From assembly GCA_001817685.1 (NCBI GenBank), contig MHIV01000027.1, positions 1,462-10,605 on the forward strand: DNA of 9,144 bases, written 5' to 3'. The notes beneath the pieces were generated by a model, which did no database searches, was not told where the DNA came from, and worked only from the letters and a program-made list of their open reading frames with translations. Positions 1-5,929 of the stretch are shown here, one piece after another. Origin of the DNA: Candidatus Colwellbacteria bacterium RIFCSPHIGHO2_02_FULL_45_17 (GTDB lineage Bacteria > Patescibacteriota > Minisyncoccia > UBA6257 > Colwellbacteraceae). The position numbers were made by a program, and so were the translations under genes. How positions within the stretch are numbered: the stretch's first letter is position 1; each line of letters begins with the position of its first letter.

Positions 1-1
1 G

Positions 2-1756
2 TACGGGCTTAGGGTCCTAGACAGCGCAGGGGTCAGCAGTTGGAGCCGTGTTGTGGCAGCTCTTGAATGGGCGGTAAACAACAACTTAGACATAGCGAAC
101 TTAAGTATTGGGGAATTCAATCACCCGGGCTCTGCGGTGGAGGCGGCGTTTAATAATGCCGAAGCGGCTGGCCTCTTTATAGTGGCATCAACTGGAAATC
201 GGGGTGTTGCTCCACAAGGAGGAAGCAACGTAAGTTACACAGCGGCGTTTGCATCAGTTGTGGCCGTCGGCGCCACAAACTCAAGCGACAGTCTGGCGAG
301 TATCTCCAGCACTGGCCCAGAGACAGAGCTTGTCGCCCCTGGGGAGATGATTTACTCAACTTGGGACGATGATAACGGTTTTGCGACTGCAGAGCCGGAG
401 TGTCGTTCCGAAGAAGGTATTGCGGCTTGTTATAAATATGCGATAGGGACATCGATGGCCGCACCGCATGTTGCGGGAACAGCGGCACTAGTCTTAGCTA
501 ACGGAACCCTAACAGATCAAAACAGCGACGGGTTTGTTAACAACAGAGATGTTCGCATTGTTCTACAAAACACAGCAGAAGACTTGGGGGTTGCTGGGCG
601 TGATGATTATTTTGGATACGGCCTTGTAAATGTTGATTCGGCAGCCCCACTAACCGGCATTACTCCGACAGCAAGCGTCGCCTCTCCCGGCAATAACGCA
701 ACCGTTACGGGCACAACACAAGTACAGGTCTTAGCGTCAGATGACACCGGAATTCAAAAAGTAGGGCTCTCAACCTTCAGCACAGACCTACCGGTTTGCG
801 AAAACCACACAGGCTTTCCGGGCATTGCAGAAAACGCATCGGTTTACCATGCGTTCACAAAGCACCTTCAGGAAGACCTTATATTTCTTGGATATAGCCT
901 GCCGTTGTATGGGGCCGATGGATACTATGGTAATGAAGTAGAAACGGCCGTCGCAGCATATAAGTCGAACAACGGCTTGGGCAGCAACGGCACATTCGTT
1001 GATACGGCGACTTGGAATTCGTTGGAATCGAGTATGTTGAGCGCGGTTGGTAACTGCGCGCTAGGCAACGACGGGAATTTTATTGATATAACACCCGGAT
1101 TCGATGGAACATACTACTCATATTTATGGGATACAGCGCTTGAGATTGACGGAACATACGAGATAAACGCGAGAGTTACTGATACAACAGGACGAATCTC
1201 AGAAACTGCTCCGATCAGCGTTATCGTAGAGAACACTAACACCTCACCAGTAGCTAACGCAGGAAACGATAAACTCACAGAGCCGGGTGTAAGTGTTAAT
1301 TTTGACGCATCTGGTTCCTATGACCCAGACGGCACGATTGTAAGTTATGCGTGGGATTTTGGCGATGGAAATTTTGGAAATGGAGTAACTGTAAGCCACT
1401 CGTACACGACAGACGGCGCGTACACAGTAACATTAACGGTGACAGATAACGGCGGAGCGGTTGCCCAGGATACATCGAGCGTTACGGTAATAACCGCACC
1501 AGCTGACACGGTGACCATAACCAAGGCGACATACGACAATGCAAAGAAAATCCTGGACGTGTCTGCCGTAAGCACGGACGGCGGGTCGGCAACGCTAACA
1601 CTCGAGGGGTTTGGAGTTATGAATTATAGCTCTGCAAAAGGATCCTACTCATTAAGGGTGACTGGCATATCGAACCCCGGAACAGTGACTGTAACGTCAT
1701 CCCTGGGTGGCAGCGACACAGCACAAGTCACAACGAAAGGAGGAGGACGAAGGTAG
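2..1756 (+). CDS. S8 subtilisin-like serine peptidase, C-terminal part (5' end outside window), with Ig-like/PG-binding/PKD domains
   Basis: The reading frame is already open at base 2 and encodes the subtilase segment YGLRVLDSAGV..., so the gene starts upstream. GTG at 53 is internal and not the true start. Two of the subtilase motifs are present: the oxyanion-hole Asn in ASTGNRG (codon 197-199) and the nucleophile in GTSMAAPHVAG (Ser codon 452-454). The catalytic Asp and His must lie off the left edge. Domains in order: end of the protease domain to about base 640, containing a calcium-loop-like DQNSDGFVNNRD (515-550); an Ig-like beta domain (about 660-1230) interrupted by a peptidoglycan-binding type 1-like module (about 842-1033); a PKD domain (about 1241-1492) with WDFGDG; and a C-terminal beta domain found after PKD repeats in other secreted proteins. 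No LPXTG, lipobox or transmembrane anchor is seen at the end, which reads KGGGRR. It is most likely an extracellular or cell-surface protease; its substrate is unknown. It runs towards the tRNA genes. Confidence 0.93.
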   Translation, partial: YGLRVLDSAGVSSWSRVVAALEWAVNNNLDIANLSIGEFNHPGSAVEAAFNNAEAAGLFIVASTGNRGVAPQGGSNVSYTAAFASVVAVGATNSSDSLASISSTGPETELVAPGEMIYSTWDDDNGFATAEPECRSEEGIAACYKYAIGTSMAAPHVAGTAALVLANGTLTDQNSDGFVNNRDVRIVLQNTAEDLGVAGRDDYFGYGLVNVDSAAPLTGITPTASVASPGNNATVTGTTQVQVLASDDTGIQKVGLSTFSTDLPVCENHTGFPGIAENASVYHAFTKHLQEDLIFLGYSLPLYGADGYYGNEVETAVAAYKSNNGLGSNGTFVDTATWNSLESSMLSAVGNCALGNDGNFIDITPGFDGTYYSYLWDTALEIDGTYEINARVTDTTGRISETAPISVIVENTNTSPVANAGNDKLTEPGVSVNFDASGSYDPDGTIVSYAWDFGDGNFGNGVTVSHSYTTDGAYTVTLTVTDNGGAVAQDTSSVTVITAPADTVTITKATYDNAKKILDVSAVSTDGGSATLTLEGFGVMNYSSAKGSYSLRVTGISNPGTVTVTSSLGGSDTAQVTTKGGGRR

Positions 1757-1828
1757 TCCAACAAGGCGGTCGCCTACATAAACAACAACTAACTTACTAA
1801 CTTGAGTGTATAGAACTCCCATTCTCTG

Positions 1829-1920
<92 letters not shown>

Positions 1921-1968
1921 AAAACTCCTATGGCTTGCCCTTAGTGGGTAAATCGACGCGGGTGCTTG

Positions 1969-1996
1969 CACTGAGCGAGCGAAGCGAGTCGAAGTG
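1969..1996. repeat. Imperfect palindrome of the TGAGC...GTCGAA type, likely a dispersed intergenic repeat
   Basis: The element starts CACTGAGC and ends GTCGAAGTG around a GC-rich core with the direct repeat gcgag-cgaa-gcgag. The ends pair as CACT/AGTG, followed by tandem G-A and A-G mismatches and a G-C pair. From memory this layout resembles short repeats scattered through many environmental bacterial genomes. It overlaps the last two bases of tRNA-Ile, so in the tRNA transcript it lies directly after the mature 3' end and could guide processing or stability. The dispersed nature cannot be shown from one copy. Confidence 0.4.
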
Positions 1997-2067
1997 GGCC
2001 CAGATGGATTCGAACCATCGACCTATCGCTTATAAGACGATTGCTCTAACCGCTGAGCTATGGGCCC
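1995..2067 (-). tRNA. tRNA-Ile (anticodon UAU)
   Basis: The minus strand gives a 73-nt cloverleaf. The acceptor GGGCCCA pairs with TGGGCCC, the D stem is GCTC/GAGC, and the anticodon stem ATCGT/GCGAT (one T-G wobble at 31-39) encloses the loop CTTATAA with anticodon TAT. The T arm is GATGG/CCATC around TTCGAAT, the discriminator is A73, and CCA is not encoded. The isoleucine identity elements known from E. coli are all visible: A73, C4-G69, U12-A23, C29-G41, A37 and A38. The anticodon reads AUA directly. This is unusual, because most bacteria read AUA with a CAU tRNA modified to lysidine by TilS. It lies downstream of ftsH on the same strand. Confidence 0.95.
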
Positions 2068-2085
2068 CTCGATGCCACTGGGGGT
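2068..2085 (-). repeat. Conserved tRNA 5'-flank unit, copy 2 (tRNA-Ile leader)
   Basis: The plus-strand sequence ctcgatgccactgggggt directly abuts the 5' end of tRNA-Ile and is the partner of the 1903-1920 copy (three mismatches). The tRNA bodies themselves differ, so the similarity is not explained by tRNA sequence. Just upstream in the transcript, GGG/CCC can close a small hairpin around ATTCA. Confidence 0.6.
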
Positions 2086-2130
2086 GAATCCCTCTGCGTA
2101 CTTGGATCAAACCCCGATCAAGGCACAGAA

Positions 2131-2159
2131 ATTGTATCTTAAGCGCTAATCGGCTTCAA
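2131..2159 (-). promoter_or_regulatory. Candidate sigma70-type promoter for the tRNA-Ile/tRNA-Val pair
   Basis: On the minus strand, TTGAAG (2159-2154, 4/6 to consensus) is followed after 17 nt by TACAAT (2136-2131, 5/6). The site overlaps the last codons and stop of ftsH. The predicted start is near 2124, about 57 nt before tRNA-Ile. A hairpin (2122-2101, stem CTTGATC/GATCCAAG with one bulge) would sit at the very 5' end of this transcript. Read-through from ftsH is the alternative. Confidence 0.35.
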
Positions 2160-4028
2160 CCCAAATGGCTTTATTATCTTATAGAATTCGTCGTGCTCGA
2201 GGACTTCTTTTTCCATTAACGCCTCGGCTATAGCCTTCAGCACGTTTTTGTTCGATTTAATAATCGAAAAAGCTTTCTTGTATGCATCGTTTACAAATTT
2301 CTTTATCTCTTCATCAATCTCCGCTGCCACTCCTTCGGAATAATCTTTCTCGGTAATCATATCTTTACCCAAGAAAATCATCTCGCTACTCTTGCCAAAT
2401 GCGAGCGGACCAAATTTTTCGCTCATGCCATAACGCATGACAAGCAATCTTGATAAGTCCGACGCCTTTTTCAAATCACTTGAGGCGCCGGTCGTTATAT
2501 CATTGAATATTATTTTCTCTGAGACATATCCGCCCATCATCATTGCAAGGTCCGCTAAGAATTGCGATCTTGATTTGAGTCGCCTATCTTCGAGCGGAAG
2601 ATTTAGCGTATATCCTCCCGCCTGTCCGCGTGCAACAATTGAAACCTTGCTCACGGGATCAGAATCTTTGAGTCCTGCCGCAACAAGTGCGTGTCCAGCC
2701 TCATGATAAGCCGTGATTTTTCTTTCTTTGTCGGAGATTAGCAGACTTTTTCTTGCAGGGCCAAGAAGAACTTTCTCTATAGAATCTAAAACATCCTGTT
2801 GTTCAACTTCTTTCTTGCTGTGCTGAACCGCGAGAATTGCGGCCTCGTTTACAATGCTCTCAAGATCCGCGCCTGAAAATCCTGGAGTAAGAGAGGCGAC
2901 CCTTCTATAGTCAACTTTATCGTTTATCTTTTTGCCCCTCGAGTGAATTTTTAGAATATCCTCGCGCTCTTTTATGTCCGGCAAGTCGAGAAGGACTCTT
3001 CTGTCGAATCTTCCTGGACGGAGAAGCGCCGTATCCAACACGTCTGGCCTATTTGTCGCGGCGAGGACTATAACTCGCGTGTCTTTGTTAAATCCGTCCA
3101 TTTCAACGAGGATTTGGTTTAATGTTTGTTCGCGTTCGTCATGTCCACCACCGAGTCCAGTCCCACGCTCACGGCCAACGGCGTCGATCTCATCAATAAA
3201 AATTATTGAAGGTGCAGCTTTTTTAGCAGTGTTAAATGCATCGCGAGTCCTTGAGGCGCCCACTCCGACAAACATCTCGACAAACTCTGATGCTGAAATA
3301 TGGAAGAAGGGAACGCCAGCTTCGCCAGCCACAGCGCGGGCTAAAAGGGTCTTTCCAGTTCCTGGAGGGCCCATAAGAAGTACTCCGCGTGGAACTTTCG
3401 CTCCCATGTCCGCGTATTTCTTTGGCGATTTAAGAAAATCTACTACTTCTTCAAGTTCTTTCTTCGCTTCTTTGAGCCCGGCGACATCTTTGAATGTGAC
3501 TTTATCTTTAAAGTTTGTGAAAAGGTGCATATTGGCGCGACCGAACGTGAACGCTTGATTCACTCCGCCGCGGGCCTGCTTCATCAAGATCCAAAACAAG
3601 AATCCGATTATTAAAAGTGGCAAGAGCGTCGGGATTAAAATTCTTGCCCAAAAAGCGAAGCCGGATTCATCTCGAACTTCAAGCGAGATTGAAGACAGGG
3701 CTTCCGGAGACACGCCATAGTTATTTAATGTTTGTGTAACTCCGATTTCGCTCTCCTTCTGCGACACCAGCGCTTGTCCATCTTTTAGCGTGACCTCAAG
3801 CACGTTTCCGTTAACAACGACGCTCGATACTTCACGGGCCTCAATCTTAGCTGCGAGATCGGCGATGCCTATACGCTGAGGTTTTTCCTGCCCTTGGTAC
3901 AGAAAAGCGAAAATAAGCGTAAGGGAAAAAATTATAACAACAGCTCTTAAAAAGCTCTGATATATTGAATTTTTCTTAGGCCCCCGTACTTGTTTTTTCC
4001 CCTTCGCGAGCTTCGGTATCTCCTTCAT
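2139..4028 (-). CDS. ftsH: ATP-dependent zinc metalloprotease FtsH
   Basis: This is a membrane-bound AAA+ protease that extracts and degrades membrane and short-lived cytosolic proteins, acting as a hexamer at the inner face of the membrane. The 629-residue length is typical (E. coli has 644). A basic N-terminal tail precedes TM1 (about 24-44). A small extracytoplasmic domain and TM2 (about 127-149) follow. The AAA+ module shows Walker A GPPGTGKT (220-227), the pore motif FVG (252-254), Walker B with D279-E280, and the second region of homology ending LLRPGRFDR with Arg337 and Arg340. The protease has the zinc motif HEAGH (442-446), and Asp518 in TTGASSD is the likely third ligand. All catalytic residues are intact. 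The ATG (4028-4026) lies inside the end of rpsA, giving a 53-nt overlap. A GGGA directly abuts the ATG with no normal spacing, so translation is probably coupled to rpsA. No strong terminator follows. Confidence 0.97.
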   Translation of the reverse strand: MKEIPKLAKGKKQVRGPKKNSIYQSFLRAVVIIFSLTLIFAFLYQGQEKPQRIGIADLAAKIEAREVSSVVVNGNVLEVTLKDGQALVSQKESEIGVTQTLNNYGVSPEALSSISLEVRDESGFAFWARILIPTLLPLLIIGFLFWILMKQARGGVNQAFTFGRANMHLFTNFKDKVTFKDVAGLKEAKKELEEVVDFLKSPKKYADMGAKVPRGVLLMGPPGTGKTLLARAVAGEAGVPFFHISASEFVEMFVGVGASRTRDAFNTAKKAAPSIIFIDEIDAVGRERGTGLGGGHDEREQTLNQILVEMDGFNKDTRVIVLAATNRPDVLDTALLRPGRFDRRVLLDLPDIKEREDILKIHSRGKKINDKVDYRRVASLTPGFSGADLESIVNEAAILAVQHSKKEVEQQDVLDSIEKVLLGPARKSLLISDKERKITAYHEAGHALVAAGLKDSDPVSKVSIVARGQAGGYTLNLPLEDRRLKSRSQFLADLAMMMGGYVSEKIIFNDITTGASSDLKKASDLSRLLVMRYGMSEKFGPLAFGKSSEMIFLGKDMITEKDYSEGVAAEIDEEIKKFVNDAYKKAFSIIKSNKNVLKAIAEALMEKEVLEHDEFYKIIKPFGLKPISA

Positions 4029-5184
4029 TCCCTTTATTTTGTTCTTGTGGGTCTTTTTGTAAAGAGACCCCTTGCGCTTTTTTCTTCATATCGCCTGTGA
4101 GTTTTAGAATCACTCGTTTCTCATCGGCTTTTATGCTTTCAATTAAGAACGGATAAGTTTTTCCTGGCTCGAGTTCGTTTTTTAAAACCTCAACGGAACC
4201 AAATTCGGAAACGTGTATAAGTCCCGTGATATTCTCGTCTAATTTTACAAAAGCGCCGAACGGATTGAGCTTAAATACGACTCCATCAATAACAGACCCT
4301 TCCTTAAATTTCTCACCTACCTTATCCCACGGGTTGGGCTGTAAGGCTTTAAGCGAAAGAGAGACTCGCCCGTCTTTGATTTCGACAACCTGCGCCTTGA
4401 TCATATCCCCAACCCCCACAACCTCTTTAGGATGATCAATTACATTATGAGAAAGCTCTGAAATATGGATAAGTCCCTCGATTTTCGGTTCGTCGGCGAA
4501 CTTCACAAATACTCCGAAGTTTGCGACACCAGAGACAATGCCAGGGACAATATCGCCTGCGCTGTATTTCTCGAGAAGTTTTTTAACGTCCTCTGCGATA
4601 ACCTCTCTCTCAGATACTATTAGTTTGTTTGTTCGAGGATTTACGCTCAAAACTTTGACAAAAAGCTTCTGTCCTACGAACTTCCCAAGTTCCTCAATCA
4701 CTTTAGCTCGATTTCCATCTACGTCTTTGGGGTAATTTTCGTTTGAAAGTTGTGACGCAGGTAAAAAGGCCTGGAGTCCGGCCAGCTCCGTGATTAAACC
4801 ACCGGCGTTTGCTCCCGTTACGGTTACCTCGATAGGCTCGTCATTGTCTTTAAGGTCTTTCAGCTCCTGCCAGGCTTTTTGTTTGTCGGCCTCGGCTAAG
4901 GACAACTCAACGTAGCCATCCTCATTCTCTGGCTCGACGACTTTCGCGGTTACAGAATCGCCAATCTTTAATTTTTTAAGAATACTTTTTGCGCTAATTA
5001 GTTCAACTCCATAAATTACACCGGTTCCCACCTTCGGAATATCAAAAAAGACAGACTTGTTCCCGTTTTGCATTAAAGTGACCTCCACCAAATCACCGTC
5101 TTTTAAAATGGGCATAAGTGATGGGTTGCCCTTCAATATGTGAAGCTCGGGACTCAAGCTTTTTCTTTGTGCTGCTTGTTGCAT
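3976..5184 (-). CDS. rpsA: 30S ribosomal protein S1 (four S1 domains)
   Basis: S1 is an RNA-binding protein that helps mRNA dock on the 30S subunit. With the start chosen here it has 402 residues in four S1/OB repeats, at about 29-97, 117-191, 209-280 and 293-364. The third and fourth are the most canonical (GVFVKF...GLIHISEL and GAFVKL...GLIHVSEF). A charged, probably disordered tail (about 365-402) follows. E. coli S1 has six repeats; shorter forms are common elsewhere. The frame could open at GTG 5232, but that codon lies upstream of a TTGACA/TTTAAT promoter whose transcript would start near 5188, so the ATG at 5184-5182 is chosen. No Shine-Dalgarno sequence precedes it, and the mRNA would have almost no leader. 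Its 3' end overlaps ftsH by 53 nt. It could be called a generic S1 RNA-binding protein, but order and length fit ribosomal S1. Confidence 0.93.
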   Translation of the reverse strand: MQQAAQRKSLSPELHILKGNPSLMPILKDGDLVEVTLMQNGNKSVFFDIPKVGTGVIYGVELISAKSILKKLKIGDSVTAKVVEPENEDGYVELSLAEADKQKAWQELKDLKDNDEPIEVTVTGANAGGLITELAGLQAFLPASQLSNENYPKDVDGNRAKVIEELGKFVGQKLFVKVLSVNPRTNKLIVSEREVIAEDVKKLLEKYSAGDIVPGIVSGVANFGVFVKFADEPKIEGLIHISELSHNVIDHPKEVVGVGDMIKAQVVEIKDGRVSLSLKALQPNPWDKVGEKFKEGSVIDGVVFKLNPFGAFVKLDENITGLIHVSEFGSVEVLKNELEPGKTYPFLIESIKADEKRVILKLTGDMKKKAQGVSLQKDPQEQNKGNEGDTEAREGEKTSTGA

Positions 5185-5194
5185 AAGCGTAGTG

Positions 5195-5223
5195 ATTAAA
5201 CAGGTCGAGAGAGGCTTTGTCAA
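5195..5223 (-). promoter_or_regulatory. rpsA promoter, near-leaderless
   Basis: On the minus strand, a perfect -35 TTGACA (5223-5218) is followed after exactly 17 nt by TTTAAT (5200-5195, 5/6). Initiation about seven bases further on falls near 5188, four or five bases before the rpsA ATG at 5184. This position argues against the upstream GTG start and implies a leaderless or almost leaderless mRNA. The -35 box lies one base from the left arm of the 64-bp palindrome. Confidence 0.7.
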
Positions 5224-5224
5224 T

Positions 5225-5288
5225 CCCCACACCTAACGATGAGTTGTCGAAACGCGACAATATAATCCCCTTCTCGTTAGGTGTGGGG
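5225..5288. repeat. 64-bp palindrome between divergent promoters
   Basis: The arms CCCCACACCTAACGA (5225-5239) and TCGTTAGGTGTGGGG (5274-5288) are perfect 15-bp inverted repeats. The 34-base interior holds a second hairpin, TTGTCG/CGACAA (5244-5249 and 5255-5260), and a perfect plus-strand TATAAT (5261-5266) that has no convincing -35 box. GTCAA occurs on both sides (5219-5223 and 5290-5294), one base outside each arm, which looks like a target-site duplication. GGGG-TCAA-CCCC (5287-5298) forms a competing small hairpin at the right edge. There is no T-run on either strand, so it is not a normal intrinsic terminator. It could be a miniature inverted-repeat element, an operator for both promoters, or a structured RNA. 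Confidence 0.85.
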
Positions 5289-5326
5289 GGTCAACCCCGG
5301 AAAAGAAAAAGAGGTCAAAAAAGCGA

Positions 5327-5354
5327 TTGAAAATCGGCGAAAATCAACTAAAAT
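5327..5354 (+). promoter_or_regulatory. Promoter for the MBL-fold gene/gyrA operon, near-leaderless
   Basis: TTGAAA (5327-5332, 5/6) is followed after 16 nt by TAAAAT (5349-5354, 5/6). Initiation would fall near 5361, directly before the ATG at 5363. The TTG that could extend the reading frame upstream is the start of this -35 box, which supports the ATG as the start. The arrangement mirrors the rpsA promoter on the other strand. A longer transcript from the TATAAT at 5261-5266 is also possible. Confidence 0.55.
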
Positions 5355-5362
5355 ACATAGAT

Positions 5363-5929
5363 ATGGTTATCACGGTCGCCGATGGCGCCGGCATAAAATG
5401 CCAGGCCGGAGAGTTTAGTTTGCTTGTAGATCCGCCCTCCCAAAGGAAGGGCAATCTAATTCTAAAGACACGCACGGAACTACCGATTGATTCTTTCTCG
5501 TCAGAGAATATTATCTGGGGGTCCGGTGAGTACGAGGTGTCGGGAGTAAGAGTTCACGGCATCGCTCTCCCTAGCGAGTCCACCGCAAAGACAGTGAGAA
5601 GCATATACGCAATTGAATTCGATGGTATGCGCATCGCGTTTCTAATTAACGTTTCGTCAGAACTTTCCGAAGACATGATAGACGGACTCGGGGAAGTAGA
5701 TATTCTGTTTTTTTCTGCTGATGCGAAGAAAATAAAACCAAAGCAAATGGTGTCCCTAATAAAACAAATTGACCCGAGCATTATTATTCCAGCCGAAGAT
5801 AGCGCGGCGAAGATTTTAATGGAAGAAATGGGACAAAGGGTCAAGGCAGAAGAAAAACTGACCGTGAAAAAGGGAGATCTGATTAAAGAAGATATGGCTA
5901 ACAAGTTAGTATGGCTCACGACAAAATAG
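5363..5929 (+). CDS. Metallo-beta-lactamase-fold protein lacking the zinc-binding motifs (probable pseudo-enzyme)
   Basis: The 188-residue product follows the UlaG/YfiT-like small MBL-fold family along its whole length. It has the start MVIT, the strand LLVDPP (20-25), GSGEYEVSGVRVHGI (53-67, family GPGEYE), then GEVDILFF (110-117) and a late IIP (141-143). The metal site is gone. Where the family has HxHxDH the sequence is KTRTELPID (35-43). The usual GD-containing motif reads FLINVS (93-98), and the late PMH position reads PAED (143-146). The whole protein contains a single histidine (His65), not at a ligand position, so hydrolase activity is not expected. The frame is intact, so this looks like a maintained non-catalytic protein and not a decayed gene. 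ATG 5363 fits the family start and the promoter; TTG 5327 would add 12 residues. It overlaps gyrA by 19 nt, implying coupled expression. Its role is unknown. Confidence 0.8.
   Translation: MVITVADGAGIKCQAGEFSLLVDPPSQRKGNLILKTRTELPIDSFSSENIIWGSGEYEVSGVRVHGIALPSESTAKTVRSIYAIEFDGMRIAFLINVSSELSEDMIDGLGEVDILFFSADAKKIKPKQMVSLIKQIDPSIIIPAEDSAAKILMEEMGQRVKAEEKLTVKKGDLIKEDMANKLVWLTTK

Noticed and set aside
1764..1775. AGGCG-GT-CGCCT as terminator between the protease gene and the tRNAs
   Set aside because: The five-base stem leaves only a two-base loop and neither strand has a convincing T-run, so termination here is unproven. The nearby tandem actaactt (1788-1803) is too short to interpret.
2101..2122. 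CTTGGATC/GATCAAG hairpin as an ftsH terminator
   Set aside because: The stem has a bulge and no U-tract follows on the transcript strand.
2974..3558. 194-codon plus-strand reading frame opposite ftsH
   Set aside because: Low-complexity Ser/Thr/Arg-rich product lying entirely antisense to the conserved AAA+ region; a shadow of codon bias.
5185..5232. GTG at 5232 as an upstream start of rpsA (16 extra residues)
   Set aside because: The extension runs straight through the TTGACA/TTTAAT promoter and has no ribosome binding site or S1-like sequence.
5261..5266. TATAAT as the main plus-strand promoter
   Set aside because: There is no -35-like hexamer 16-18 nt upstream, and the element lies in the loop of the palindrome; kept only as a possible secondary start.
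5327..5362. TTG at 5327 as start of the MBL-fold protein
   Set aside because: The TTG is the start of a good -35 box, the extra 12 residues have no family similarity, and MVIT at 5363 is the usual family start.
5554..5919. 121-codon minus-strand reading frame opposite the MBL-fold gene
   Set aside because: No recognisable domain, fully antisense to a coding gene, no start signal.
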